DNA from: DTBU01 sp964568845
GTDB taxonomy: Archaea > Thermoproteota > CALKCG01 > B24
Direction of reading: 5' to 3'
Length of the DNA stretch: 64,000 nucleotides
Assembly: GCA_964568845.1 (NCBI GenBank)
Contig: CAZMSC010000005.1
Location: 1 to 64,000, forward strand
The notes beneath the pieces were generated by a model. The model searched no databases. It saw nothing but the letters and a program-made list of their open reading frames with translations, and was not told where the DNA came from. The stretch's first letter is position 1; each line of letters starts with the position of its first letter. A program made the translations under genes and the position numbers. Shown one piece after another: positions 16,860 to 26,004 of the stretch.

Positions 16860-17567
16860 CTACTCGAAAATCATGGCTAAAGCTCTACATGGACCACCAT
16901 CAGCGTCTTTAAACGCTATCGGCGCATAGATAAAGTAAGCCCTCCGACTTCTTCTACCGTCTAGCACCAAGTCTAGATTCGTTAAAGACTCTATGAGTAC
17001 TATACCGGCACCGAGTAGGATACGGTGGGTTCTAGCTGGCGACCCTTTAACCGCCACTGGTCCGTGTCCGGGTAATTGCCCATCCCAACCACCAACGCTT
17101 AACGTATCAACTCCGAGGGCTTTTACCTTTTTCTCAACCAAGTATTCAGCGGTCTCCTCTACCACGTATGGCCATTCGAAAAGGTACTCTGGGTTAAATC
17201 CGAGCTTCTTACCCCATCCAGTGTGAAGCATTAAAACGTCTCTAGGCTTTATCTCATCCTCATAAGCTTTGATATCGTTAACGGTTATAGCCTCTCCGGG
17301 CCTCTTGTATGAGAGGTCTATTGTTAAGCCTTCACCGGCGAATGCATCTATCGGCATTTGATCGACAGACTTCCCATCAACAATAAAATGCAGAGGTGCA
17401 TCGACGTGCGTACCGCTATGTGTGGTCATTTGCCGAATAATATGCATAGTGCTTCCGTCACGCGCAGCGTTACTTAACATCTCATATAGAAGATTTGGCT
17501 GAGTAGGCCATAAAGGCATACAATTGTACAGTACCTGGCTTAAATCAATTATTTTAACTGGCTTCAT
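16860..17567 (-). CDS. cyclase family protein (kynurenine formamidase-like metal hydrolase)
   Basis: 235 residues. The H-x-G-T-H-x-D motif that binds the metal is present as THSGTHVDAPLHF (about residues 48-60), with IIDLSQVLYNCMPLWP at the start and LMLHTGWGKK and GVDTLSVGGWDGQLPGHGP further on. The family hydrolyses cyclic amides, lactones or N-formylkynurenine; in a sugar cluster a lactone substrate is plausible but unproved. Convergent with the aldolase gene, 24 nt apart. Start is ATG at 17567. Confidence 0.85.
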   Translation of the reverse strand: MKPVKIIDLSQVLYNCMPLWPTQPNLLYEMLSNAARDGSTMHIIRQMTTHSGTHVDAPLHFIVDGKSVDQMPIDAFAGEGLTIDLSYKRPGEAITVNDIKAYEDEIKPRDVLMLHTGWGKKLGFNPEYLFEWPYVVEETAEYLVEKKVKALGVDTLSVGGWDGQLPGHGPVAVKGSPARTHRILLGAGIVLIESLTNLDLVLDGRRSRRAYFIYAPIAFKDADGGPCRALAMIFE

Positions 17568-17623
17568 ATAAATCGTTTCAACTATTCACGTAAACCCAAA
17601 TTATACTTTTCTACAAACGAATG

Positions 17624-18283
17624 CTACTCCACCGTTAAGCTCTTCAACAGATCTTTTAAATTTTCTACTATCATATCAGGGTGTGAATTCTCAAGCTCCT
17701 CTCTAGATGTGGCTCCCGTTAAAACGGCAACTGTGAATACATCAGCTGCTTTGCCTGCTTCAACATCGTACACAGTATCGCCTACATATATGGCTTCATA
17801 AGGTTTCACGCTTAATCTTCTAATGGCTTCTTCAACCATATCTGGATGTGGCTTCCCCCTCTTAACGTCTTCGGAACCGATTACAACATCTACGTAACCT
17901 AGTAGGTTGGTTAGATTTAACACTTCAACTACAAGCCTCCGTGGGTTTGAAGAAGCCACGGCAATATCTAAACCCATCTCTTTAAATCCTTTAAGAGCCT
18001 CTGCTACCCCTACGATCGGCTTGACCAAGCTTAAACAATTCTCCATGAATATTCTATCTTTAAGCTCAGCAAATCGAATAGCATCCCCAGCTTTGTCGGG
18101 TGGTAGAAAAGCCTTAGCCATATCATGACTCGACTTACCGAATTCAGACTTTATCTTGCTTTCTGAAACACAGACGCCTAGCATCTCAGCCGCCTTAGAC
18201 CATGCTTTCAAATGTGCTTCCGAAGAATCTACGAGAGTACCATCCATATCAAGCACTATTGCTTTAAACTTCAAAGCTGACAT
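17624..18283 (-). CDS. HAD-superfamily phosphatase (phosphoglycolate phosphatase/beta-PGM-like)
   Basis: 219 residues, the usual length. All four HAD motifs are present: nucleophile and acid DMDGTLVDSS, motif II ASSNP, motif III Lys in KRGKPHPDM, and motif IV GDTVYDVEAG. The helical cap sits after motif I, as in phosphoglycolate phosphatases and beta-phosphoglucomutases. With RuBisCO only two genes away a 2-phosphoglycolate phosphatase is an attractive idea, but sugar phosphates are equally likely. Transcribed on the minus strand after the FGGY kinase, with 103 nt between them. Confidence 0.85.
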   Translation of the reverse strand: MSALKFKAIVLDMDGTLVDSSEAHLKAWSKAAEMLGVCVSESKIKSEFGKSSHDMAKAFLPPDKAGDAIRFAELKDRIFMENCLSLVKPIVGVAEALKGFKEMGLDIAVASSNPRRLVVEVLNLTNLLGYVDVVIGSEDVKRGKPHPDMVEEAIRRLSVKPYEAIYVGDTVYDVEAGKAADVFTVAVLTGATSREELENSHPDMIVENLKDLLKSLTVE

Positions 18284-18386
18284 CTGAAATCGTATTATAG
18301 CAACTACGGCTATAAAAATCCGTTGAAATTCGCAACAGTAGACGCGTTGTCTCCGTTTGAAGTCCAGTCTTAGTAGGGGCTCTAAG

Positions 18387-19835
18387 CTATACTACCTTAG
18401 CTAGGTTTTCAATCAATTTAACATACTTATCCAGTAGCTTCGAATATTTTACATGGTTTTCCATATTCGGCTTAAACCGCTCCCTTATCTTAACCACTTT
18501 ACTCACTATCTCCTCTATTTCTCCCCCTATACAGCCCCACATAGCTAATATAGCCGAGCCAACCGCAGAATTAGGCTCTTCAACTACGTAAACGTCTTTA
18601 CCTGAAACGTCGGCTATTATGCTCATAAATAGGTCATTTCTAGAAGCGCCTCCGCTCACCCTAAGATCATATACCTCGATCTTCGTCACCTCCTCCACAG
18701 CATCCAGCATAAGTTTAAGCGCTAGAGCAGACCCCTCCAACATGCTTCTAAAAATAACACCCGGGTTTGCTGTGATTTCTGAAAGCCCAATGAAAAATCC
18801 CCTGACACTAGGATATGTCTTTGGCACCCTCACACCATACCACTCTGTACACGCAATTAGACCTTCGCAACCCGGTGGGATCTTCCTAGCCATATCAGTG
18901 AGCTCTATAAGGTTTTTACCTAAAAGTCCACTCATAGTGTCTAAAGCCGTTGTCCCTGCGTTTGTAAACCCTCCCGCTAGGAACAAATCGTTAACGTATG
19001 TTTTGTAGTAGAATCGCTGAAAGGCGTCTGGTACGGGTTTATCGACGACCACGTGAACTGTTAAAGCCGTACCGATTGTTGCATTTGCCTGCCCGGCTTT
19101 TATGGCTCCTGAAGTTATATCTCCGGCGCTTGCATCTGTAACCCCATTTATCACAGGTATTCCACTCGGTAAGCCAGCTTCCACGCTTGCATTCTCCGTC
19201 ACATAGCCCACTACTGAGCCTATGGGCTTCAACTCAGGCATGAAGTCGACTGGTACGTCTACGTCTTCATATGCCTCTTCAAGGTACTTTAAACAGTCTA
19301 AAAGTGCGTGAGATTTTCCAGCGGTGTTACTAGATGATGCAAATAGCCCAGTCAATCTGTAGACTATGTAGTCACTTTCATGGAGTATCTTGTAAATCCT
19401 TCTGTAGAATTCGCAACTCTTCTTCATCCACATTATTTTAGGCAGAACCAGCTGAGGTGTTATTGGGAGAAAACTTTCAAATTCACGCGCTTTAGAGCTG
19501 GATCTTCTAAGCTCTTCCGCCTCCGCTACAGCTCTGCTATCATTATACATTACAAGGCTGTGTAGGGGAGTACCCTTATCATCTACTGGCACAATCGTGC
19601 CACTTGTAGCGTCAACGCAAACACCTTCAACTTTATCTTTAAGTTTAAGCCTCTTTAAACTGTCACATACTCTCCTCCAAAGCGACAGCGGATCACGCTC
19701 TACAAACCCATCTCTAGGCTGATTTATCAGGTCGTAAACTGGCGTTGAAACCTCTTCTTCGATATTTCCCTCATCACTTAAAACGACCGCTTTAATATTC
19801 TTAGTACCTATGTCTAAACCTAGGAAATACCTCAT
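18387..19835 (-). CDS. FGGY-family carbohydrate kinase (xylulokinase-like)
   Basis: 482 residues. Ribonuclease H-like ATPase fold: phosphate 1 motif FLGLDIGTKNIKAVVL at the start, NGVTDASAGDITSGAIKAGQANATIGTALTV in the middle with the catalytic Asp, and the second ATP motif LRVSGGASRNDLFMSIIAD near 395. It phosphorylates a pentose, pentulose or polyol with ATP. It is divergent from the RuBisCO gene, with a 182-bp shared control region holding a perfect palindrome, which points to joint regulation. The sugar cannot be read from the sequence. Confidence 0.9.
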   Translation of the reverse strand: MRYFLGLDIGTKNIKAVVLSDEGNIEEEVSTPVYDLINQPRDGFVERDPLSLWRRVCDSLKRLKLKDKVEGVCVDATSGTIVPVDDKGTPLHSLVMYNDSRAVAEAEELRRSSSKAREFESFLPITPQLVLPKIMWMKKSCEFYRRIYKILHESDYIVYRLTGLFASSSNTAGKSHALLDCLKYLEEAYEDVDVPVDFMPELKPIGSVVGYVTENASVEAGLPSGIPVINGVTDASAGDITSGAIKAGQANATIGTALTVHVVVDKPVPDAFQRFYYKTYVNDLFLAGGFTNAGTTALDTMSGLLGKNLIELTDMARKIPPGCEGLIACTEWYGVRVPKTYPSVRGFFIGLSEITANPGVIFRSMLEGSALALKLMLDAVEEVTKIEVYDLRVSGGASRNDLFMSIIADVSGKDVYVVEEPNSAVGSAILAMWGCIGGEIEEIVSKVVKIRERFKPNMENHVKYSKLLDKYVKLIENLAKVV

Positions 19836-19974
19836 ATTAAATCAGACACCTCTAAAAGTAACTTTCCTCCAGTCTAGAATTAATAATTTCTCCCCAACAT
19901 TGTGGATGGAGACTTAATGTAGTCGAAGTAGAGACCCTGCAGACTTCCAGCCGCAGATTACCTATAAAATCAGG

Positions 19975-19982
19975 TTTTTATA
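19975..19982 (+). promoter_or_regulatory. TATA box of the RuBisCO operon
   Basis: TTTTTATA, 36-43 nt before the RuBisCO ATG; its last bases overlap the palindrome at 19980. Confidence 0.5.
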
Positions 19983-19998
19983 TTAGTCGGACTAATAT
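19980..19998. promoter_or_regulatory. perfect 19-bp palindrome, likely operator for RuBisCO
   Basis: ATATTAGTC-G-GACTAATAT: two exact 9-bp arms around a single G. It begins inside the TATA box and ends 19 nt before the RuBisCO ATG, so a protein bound here would block the preinitiation complex or polymerase. Confidence 0.65.
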
Positions 19999-20017
19999 TG
20001 TATGGGTGTAATTTTTC

Positions 20018-21364
20018 ATGGGCATGGGGAAAGAATGGTTTGAGGAGGAATTTTGGATAAAAACCTTCACGGCCAGCGTTGAGGAAGTAGACCCTGACAG
20101 TCACGTTATATGTCTCTATCACATAACGCCGAAGGAGAATGTCAGCCTTCAAAGTGCTGCGATAAACCTTGCAGCCGAACAGTCAATAGGAACGTGGACA
20201 AAAGTCGTAACGATAACTGATAGAGTATTGAAGCTAGCTGGTAAAGTCTTCCACATGGAGAAGTTGAACGGCGGAGGATTAGCGAAAGTAGCATTCCCTC
20301 TAGACTTATTCGATTTAGAAGCCGGCATTTCCCACATGCTTTCAATCATAGCTGGCAACCTATTTGGAATAGGCGCTTTAAAAAATGTGAGATTGCTGGA
20401 CGTGAGTCTACCTAAAGAATACGTTAAGATGTTTAAAGGACCGAAGTTCGGTATAGAAGGCGTAAGGAAAATAATAGGCACCTATGGAAATCCAAGGCCC
20501 CACCTAGGTACGATAATCAAACCTAAAGTAGGTCTTAACCCCGCGGAGACAGCTAAAGTGGCATATGAAGCTGCCATAGGCGGCGTTGACTTCATAAAAG
20601 ACGATGAAACGCTTACAAGTCAGAAGTTCAACCAGTTAGAGGAGAGAGCCTCCCACGTGATGAATGCGCTCGATAAAGTTAAAGAGGAAACCGGTAGAAC
20701 TGTATTATATGCGGTTGATGTAACAGCCGATTTGAATGTATTATGGAAGAACGTTGAAACAGCCCTCAGTAATGGTGCCAACTGCATAATGGTAGACGTC
20801 CTCTGCACGGGTTACCCTGCTTTAAGGGAGCTGGCGGAGGATCCATCTGTTAAAGTTCCAATCCACGTCCACAGATGTCTACACGCCGCTATGACGAGAA
20901 ACCCCGAGCACGGCATTCACATGCTAGTATTGGCTAAGCTCGTTAGGCTGGCTGGCGGAGATCAACTGCACACGGGAACAGCTAAGGGTAAGATGGAGAA
21001 ACCCGGTAGCGGAGCGTTGAAGCAGCTTGAAAACTTCTCCGGTCTTACTGGAATCCGCTATATGAACGATTTTCTGAGAAGCGACTGGTATGGCCTCAAA
21101 TCGACATTACCCGTAGCCTCCGGTGGGATACATCCAGCTTTAGTTTCCGCAAACCTACAACTGCTAGGCTTTCCGGATATTCAGCTGAATGCCGGGGGAG
21201 GCATCCATGGGCATCCGATGGGGACCAGAGCTGGTGCAACGGCTATGCTACAGGCCATGGAAGCATTTATGAAGAACATCTCCTTGGAAGAGTATGCTAA
21301 AGACCACGTTGAGTTACGGAAGGCATTAGAACACTGGGGTACGAAATTCCTCTCAGAAGAATGA
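20018..21364 (+). CDS. rbcL: ribulose-bisphosphate carboxylase, form III large subunit
   Basis: Adds CO2 to ribulose 1,5-bisphosphate to give two 3-phosphoglycerate; in archaea form III usually serves AMP/nucleoside or pentose salvage, not a Calvin cycle. 448 residues, with no small subunit gene nearby. Catalytic parts are present: AAEQSIGTWT (Glu60 region), IIAGNLFGIG (Asn123), IIKPKVGL (Lys175/177), the carbamylated Lys in GVDFIKDDE, IHVHRCLHAAM (His294, Arg295), loop 6 Lys in GTAKGKMEK, VASGGIHP (Ser379) and GGGIHGHP. The site of plant Thr173 is Ile. These residues argue for a true carboxylase and against a form IV enolase. Start is ATG at 20018; a GH42 gene follows after 36 nt. Confidence 0.93.
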   Translation: MGMGKEWFEEEFWIKTFTASVEEVDPDSHVICLYHITPKENVSLQSAAINLAAEQSIGTWTKVVTITDRVLKLAGKVFHMEKLNGGGLAKVAFPLDLFDLEAGISHMLSIIAGNLFGIGALKNVRLLDVSLPKEYVKMFKGPKFGIEGVRKIIGTYGNPRPHLGTIIKPKVGLNPAETAKVAYEAAIGGVDFIKDDETLTSQKFNQLEERASHVMNALDKVKEETGRTVLYAVDVTADLNVLWKNVETALSNGANCIMVDVLCTGYPALRELAEDPSVKVPIHVHRCLHAAMTRNPEHGIHMLVLAKLVRLAGGDQLHTGTAKGKMEKPGSGALKQLENFSGLTGIRYMNDFLRSDWYGLKSTLPVASGGIHPALVSANLQLLGFPDIQLNAGGGIHGHPMGTRAGATAMLQAMEAFMKNISLEEYAKDHVELRKALEHWGTKFLSEE

Positions 21365-21400
21365 CTCTCATTATTTTTCTCCTTAAAGGAGGCCTGAGTT

Positions 21401-23425
21401 ATGAACGATGTTAAACTATGGTTCGGCGTAGACTATTATCCTGAACACTGGCCTGTTGAAAGAAGGGTTTTAGATGCCGATATCATAAGCGGCGCTGGAT
21501 TTAATGTTGTTAGGCTTGCAGAGTTTGCATGGTGTAGACTTGAACCTTCACCAGGCAAGTTCAACTTCCAGTGGCTTGACGATGTTATAGAACTTTTGTC
21601 GGCTAAAGGTGTTAAAGCAATATTGGGTACTCCAACAGCGGCTCCCCCGCCCTGGCTTGTAAAAATCCACCCAGATATTCTGCCAGTGAACTTTAAAGGC
21701 TATAGAATGCCCCCTGTCGCTAGAAGACACTACTGTCCAAATAATCCAAACTACATTAAAGCTTCTGAGAGGATTGTAGAAGCCATGGCTGAACACTACA
21801 AGGATAACCCGAATGTTATAGGGTATCAGATAGATAATGAACTGTCTCTTGGCGACGAATACTGTTACTGTGAACAATGCATTACACTTTTCAGAAACTG
21901 GCTTAAAGGCAAGTATGGATCTATAAGCGAACTTAATAAAGCGTATGGAACAATATTTTGGAGCCATGAGTATGGTGATTGGGATGAAATACATCCTCCA
22001 ACTCCACCATTCGATGAATGCAACCGGGGACTGAGCTTAGACTGGTTTAGGTTTAGATCAGAGTCTTTTGTGAATTTTCTCAAAATACAGGTACGTATAC
22101 TGAAGTCTGTAAGCCCCAATAAGAGAGTGACAACGAATCTTATGGGGCTTTTCCCAGGCATAGACTACTACAATCTTAGTAGAAACTTAGACTTCCCCTC
22201 GTGGGATTGCTATCCAAAGTTTAGTAGTCCATATTATGACCCCGCCTGGATATCCCTGCTTCACGACGCTACTAGATGCATGGGTGTGGGGAACTTCTGG
22301 GTCATGGAGCTTCAGGCCGGGCCAACCGATGGTTATGCTGGGAATCCGATAGGGGTAACACCTGATCCGGGTGAATTGAGGAAATGGCTTTACCAGTCGA
22401 TTGCCCATGGGGCTGAAGGCGTCGTCTACTTTAGATACCGGACAGTGTGCTTCGGCAAAGAGCAGTATTGGCACGGTATTCTAAACCACGATGGTGAAGT
22501 GAACCGTAGATATCTGGAGGTGAAGAAGGCTGGTGAAGAGCTGAGGAAAATCGGTGAAGTCTTAGTCGATGCTGAATATAGGAGTGATGTTGGACTTATA
22601 TTCTCATACGACTCTCTCTGGGCTACATTGGTCGAAAATAGGTACTATAGTACAAGCTACCATGAGCAGGTGTTGAACGCATACAAGGGCTTTTGGAGCC
22701 GAGGCGTAAATGTAGATGTAGTACCTCCAGACAGAGACTTTACAAAATACCGAATACTGTTAGCTCCATTCCTATACTTGACGAGTAAAAATCTTATTGA
22801 AAGGCTTAAAAACTATGTAGAGGACGGGGGTTTGCTCATAGCGACGGCTAGGACCTCGGTTAAAGATGAATTCAACCGGGTATATTCGAACGGTCTTCCA
22901 GGCGAACTTGAAGACTTATTCGGTCTACGGGTGACGGATTATACCTCCATCCCACCCGGAAGAGAGGCTAAAATATCCACTCAATACGGGTTAATAACGG
23001 CTTCAGGTTGGCTGGAAGAATTGACTGTAAAATCCGCCCAAGTCTTAGGGCTTCATGATTATGAGTGGCTCAAGGGGAAACCCGGTCTAACGGTTAACCA
23101 TTATGGTAAGGGTTACGCTGTATACGTCGGTTGCTTTCTAACTCAAGACGCGTCTAAACTGATGGCTGATAAAATCGTCGAAAGGGGGTTGGTTAAACCT
23201 CCCGTTGAACTTAGAGGTGAACCAGTTGAACTGGTATCTAAGGAAGGCCGTGATTACAGACTACTGTTCTTGATAAACCATGATCCAAGAAGTAAAACAG
23301 TAGAATTGGACTTCGGCGGCGTCTTAGATGTCAAAAGCATCCTCAGAGACCTTCATGTAGAAGGTAAAACCGTAAAGCTTACGCTTAACCCGCATGACGT
23401 TGAAATACTCTACTTTGAAGATTAG
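21401..23425 (+). CDS. glycoside hydrolase family 42 beta-galactosidase
   Basis: Releases terminal beta-galactose or, in some members, alpha-arabinose. 674 residues with the three GH42 domains: TIM barrel to about 390, beginning FGVDYYPEHWPVERRV; trimerisation domain about 395-600; C-terminal beta domain. The acid/base Glu is in GYQIDNELSLG and the nucleophile Glu is in FWVMELQAGPTDG. The zinc-site cysteines of the family are visible in YCYCEQCITLF. No signal peptide, so it acts on imported oligosaccharides. A strong ribosome site (AAAGGAGG) precedes the ATG, and the RuBisCO stop lies 36 nt upstream, so the two are probably one operon. Confidence 0.93.
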   Translation: MNDVKLWFGVDYYPEHWPVERRVLDADIISGAGFNVVRLAEFAWCRLEPSPGKFNFQWLDDVIELLSAKGVKAILGTPTAAPPPWLVKIHPDILPVNFKGYRMPPVARRHYCPNNPNYIKASERIVEAMAEHYKDNPNVIGYQIDNELSLGDEYCYCEQCITLFRNWLKGKYGSISELNKAYGTIFWSHEYGDWDEIHPPTPPFDECNRGLSLDWFRFRSESFVNFLKIQVRILKSVSPNKRVTTNLMGLFPGIDYYNLSRNLDFPSWDCYPKFSSPYYDPAWISLLHDATRCMGVGNFWVMELQAGPTDGYAGNPIGVTPDPGELRKWLYQSIAHGAEGVVYFRYRTVCFGKEQYWHGILNHDGEVNRRYLEVKKAGEELRKIGEVLVDAEYRSDVGLIFSYDSLWATLVENRYYSTSYHEQVLNAYKGFWSRGVNVDVVPPDRDFTKYRILLAPFLYLTSKNLIERLKNYVEDGGLLIATARTSVKDEFNRVYSNGLPGELEDLFGLRVTDYTSIPPGREAKISTQYGLITASGWLEELTVKSAQVLGLHDYEWLKGKPGLTVNHYGKGYAVYVGCFLTQDASKLMADKIVERGLVKPPVELRGEPVELVSKEGRDYRLLFLINHDPRSKTVELDFGGVLDVKSILRDLHVEGKTVKLTLNPHDVEILYFED

Positions 23426-23491
23426 CGTGGCCTTACATTAGTCAGAAAGCGAAGCCTTATTTTTTAACAGCCCAATTATGATTAGATCAGT

Positions 23492-25030
23492 ATGAGTCAA
23501 ATCATAATAGGATTAGATATTGGTACTGGCGGTTGTAAAACCGTAGCATCCGACGTTGATGGGCGTATCATCGCGGAAGCCTTTGAAGAGTATCAAGTCT
23601 ACCATCCTCAAATGAACTGGGCTGAGCAAGACCCTGAAGAATGGTGGAAAGCAGCTCAGCTCGCCTTGAAGAAGATCACTTCTAAAATATCGTCTGAGAG
23701 AATAATTGGTATTGGTTTAACGTCTCAAAGAGAGGCATTTGTCCCGATAGATAAAGCTGGAGAAAAACTCTACAATAGCATAATATGGCTAGATATGAGG
23801 GCGATTCCGCAAAAAGATAAAATTGAAAAACTAATCCCCCCTGAGAGAGTTCTAAAAATAGCTGGTGTCCCAGTTGATCACATTTTCTCAGCCGCGAAGA
23901 TTCTATGGTTGAAGGATAACCTGCCGAATATATTTCAAAAAATAGACAGCATTCTATTCGCTAAAGACTACATAGCGTTTAAACTATGCGGGGTTAAAAC
24001 CACCGATCGCAGTATGGCCTCACGTACGATGTTGTTCGACATCCATAAACTCCAATGGTCTGATGAGATATGTGAACCCTTAGGAATACCCATGGACATA
24101 CTTCCAGAGGTCAAGGGGTCTTGGGAAGTAGTAGGTGAAGTCGGCAGCAACGCCTCTGAACAGACCGGTTTACCACAAGGGGTTCCAGTTGTCTCCGGCG
24201 GCGGAGACCGCCCCTGCGAGGCATTAGGTGCAGGCGCATATGCAGAAGGCGATATAAACATAGGCACTGGTACTGGAACGGTTTTTGAAGTCCCCCTCTC
24301 CAAGGCTAAGCCGGATCCTAAAGGCTTGATCGACTGCTGTTGCCATGTTGTACCGGATACCTGGGAGTATGAAGTGATAATAAATGCGACAGGTGAATCT
24401 TTAAGGTGGTTTAGAGATAACTTCGGCTATGAAGAGGTGTATAAGGCTAGGGAGGAGAACATATCGCCCTACGTACTTTTCGATAGAATTGCGGCAAACG
24501 TGTCCCTAGGAGCTGGAGGCCTCCTCTACTATCCATACCTATGGGGCGCTAGGGCTCCTAAATTCAACCCCCTAGCCAGGTCAGCGTTCATAGGGTTTAC
24601 ACACGCCCATAGAAAGTCCGACTTCATAAGAGCAATACTCGAAGGTGTCGCTTTCCAATACTCTGAAACTCTGCAGCTCGTCAGAGAGCTTGGAGTAGAT
24701 GTTAGAAGAATTACCGTGACCGGTGGTGAGGCTAAAAGCAACCTGTGGAATCAGATAAAGGCTGATGCTCTAGGCATGAGTCTACATGTTCCCGAGGTGC
24801 TCGATGCCGCAGCTCTAGGGTCCTGCATACTTGCCAGTGTAGGTGTAAAAGTATACGCGAACTTTCAAACGGCGGTAGCTCAAATGGTTAGAATACCTAA
24901 AACCTACAATCCAAACCCAAAGGCTCATAGCGAGTATACTAAACTAATTAAAGCCTATCAGAAGGTATACGAACACTACAAGGAATGCTTCAAAATACTG
25001 GCTGAGCTATCCACGGCTGAAAACACATAG
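23492..25030 (+). CDS. FGGY-family carbohydrate kinase (second copy)
   Basis: 512 residues. Phosphate 1 motif IIGLDIGTGGCKTVASD, GLTSQREAFVPID (sugar contact), VVSGGGDRPCEALGAGAYAEGDINIGTGTG around the catalytic Asp, and RITVTGGEAKSNLWNQIKAD near 410. It is clearly different from the kinase at 18387-19835 and closer to the xylulokinase/glycerol kinase type with the sequence TSQRE. It follows the GH42 gene by 66 nt on the same strand, so it may act on a sugar released or imported with the GH42 substrate. The exact sugar is not known. Confidence 0.9.
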   Translation: MSQIIIGLDIGTGGCKTVASDVDGRIIAEAFEEYQVYHPQMNWAEQDPEEWWKAAQLALKKITSKISSERIIGIGLTSQREAFVPIDKAGEKLYNSIIWLDMRAIPQKDKIEKLIPPERVLKIAGVPVDHIFSAAKILWLKDNLPNIFQKIDSILFAKDYIAFKLCGVKTTDRSMASRTMLFDIHKLQWSDEICEPLGIPMDILPEVKGSWEVVGEVGSNASEQTGLPQGVPVVSGGGDRPCEALGAGAYAEGDINIGTGTGTVFEVPLSKAKPDPKGLIDCCCHVVPDTWEYEVIINATGESLRWFRDNFGYEEVYKAREENISPYVLFDRIAANVSLGAGGLLYYPYLWGARAPKFNPLARSAFIGFTHAHRKSDFIRAILEGVAFQYSETLQLVRELGVDVRRITVTGGEAKSNLWNQIKADALGMSLHVPEVLDAAALGSCILASVGVKVYANFQTAVAQMVRIPKTYNPNPKAHSEYTKLIKAYQKVYEHYKECFKILAELSTAENT

Positions 25031-25289
25031 ACCTCATGCTTCAACCACATATTTTCCCCCGCTTATGCGGAAACTGTGTCAGAGTCGATACCCGCAGAAA
25101 ATCTAGAAACATACTTTAAAGCAGTGAAGAAATACGGAAGAAGCCCCCTCAGATCACCATTAAAAAAATACTTACTTTCATTGTCAAATTAATCGTAAAT
25201 GTTGGACGGGCCACGGGCCGTCAAATATTTACTTAGAAACATGACTTACATAGTTTAGCGTTAAGCTTAACGTACACCCTCAACTCTTA
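25031..25289. other. intergenic region between kinase and vapC, with a 14-bp palindrome
   Basis: Converging 3' ends. It holds a perfect palindrome CGTTAAGCTTAACG at 25259-25272, 18 nt past the vapC stop, and a GC-rich imperfect hairpin near 25204-25222. The kinase frame stays open for a further 50 codons past its TAG, but I see no start or family match. Confidence 0.4.
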
Positions 25290-25718
25290 CTACATATTCT
25301 CTGTCAAGCCCCGTTGTTGCATTTGAGTCAATTTTATGAAGCTCACTGCTTTTACCGTTTCACCTGCCATTTTTCTCAGCTTAGCATCTTCAGTTACTAG
25401 TGTAAGGCTTTCCCTCCGCGCTAAGACGAGGCAGGAGGCATCATATACCGTTAAGCCTGTTTCCATGGCTGTTCTGAACACCTCACCTTCTGCTCCTCTG
25501 ACATCTATAGTATTCAGGTATCTTAGAAGCTGAGCGAATACGTCTGCTAGATTCTCTGCCTCCTTACTGCTTATCTTTTTTAAGACACTTGATTCTTTCC
25601 ACAAAGCATTCAATACTTCATGTATAGTTAAATTCTGTATATAGTTTCCCGCTAGAATACCGATCTTCTTAAGCTTCATAGCGAGAATCATAGAGGATGC
25701 GTCAAACAAATAGGGCAA
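25290..25718 (-). CDS. vapC: PIN-domain ribonuclease, VapC-type toxin
   Basis: 142 residues. The acidic residues of the PIN active site are visible: Asp6 in PYLFDASSMI, the mid-protein Glu near NALWKESS, Asp in GLTVYDASCLVLAR (about 95) and Asp in LVTEDAKLRKMA (about 114). Cuts RNA with Mg2+, stopping growth when free of its antitoxin. It starts 6 nt after the antitoxin stop, so the pair is one operon. Length and motif spacing are normal. Its RNA target is unknown. Confidence 0.9.
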   Translation of the reverse strand: MPYLFDASSMILAMKLKKIGILAGNYIQNLTIHEVLNALWKESSVLKKISSKEAENLADVFAQLLRYLNTIDVRGAEGEVFRTAMETGLTVYDASCLVLARRESLTLVTEDAKLRKMAGETVKAVSFIKLTQMQQRGLTENM

Positions 25719-25724
25719 GAAGCC

Positions 25725-25967
25725 TCACCTAGTCTCCCGATCCTCCCTTACAATTCTCGTAACTTCATCTAAATCGATCCTCTCAAGAACCTCATCCATC
25801 TCCTCCAGCTTCTTCTCCAGCTCCTCCAACTCTCTCCTCATAACCCACTCCTCAAGAGACCTCCTTAAGACTTCAGAAATATTCACGCCTAAAGCGCGAG
25901 CCTTCTCAACAAGCTCTTTCCTGACTTTTGTAGAGACCGTTATATAACTACTCATGAAGACCACCAA
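25725..25967 (-). CDS. vapB: VapB-type antitoxin with ribbon-helix-helix domain
   Basis: 80 residues (76 if the ATG at 25955 is used). The N-terminal SSYITVSTKVRKELVEKARA and NISEVLRRSLEEWVM form a ribbon-helix-helix DNA-binding domain; the acidic C-terminal tail (LEEMDEVLERIDLDE) is typical of the part that wraps the toxin. It should neutralise VapC and repress its own operon. A short inverted repeat lies over the promoter at 25988-26004. Confidence 0.85.
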   Translation of the reverse strand: MVVFMSSYITVSTKVRKELVEKARALGVNISEVLRRSLEEWVMRRELEELEKKLEEMDEVLERIDLDEVTRIVREDRETR

Positions 25968-25987
25968 ATATTACTACCCCTTTAGTA

Positions 25988-26004
25988 GGTATAAAATATA
26001 TACC
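25988..26004. promoter_or_regulatory. vapBC promoter with inverted repeat
   Basis: GGTATA-5 nt-TATACC, coincident with the AT-rich TATA region 21-37 nt before the vapB start on the minus strand. A likely binding site for the VapB ribbon-helix-helix dimer. Confidence 0.5.

Noticed and set aside
25031..25190. Read-through extension or small gene after the second FGGY kinase
   Set aside because: The frame stays open for about 50 codons after the TAG, but there is no start codon, ribosome site or family resemblance, and the kinase is already full length.
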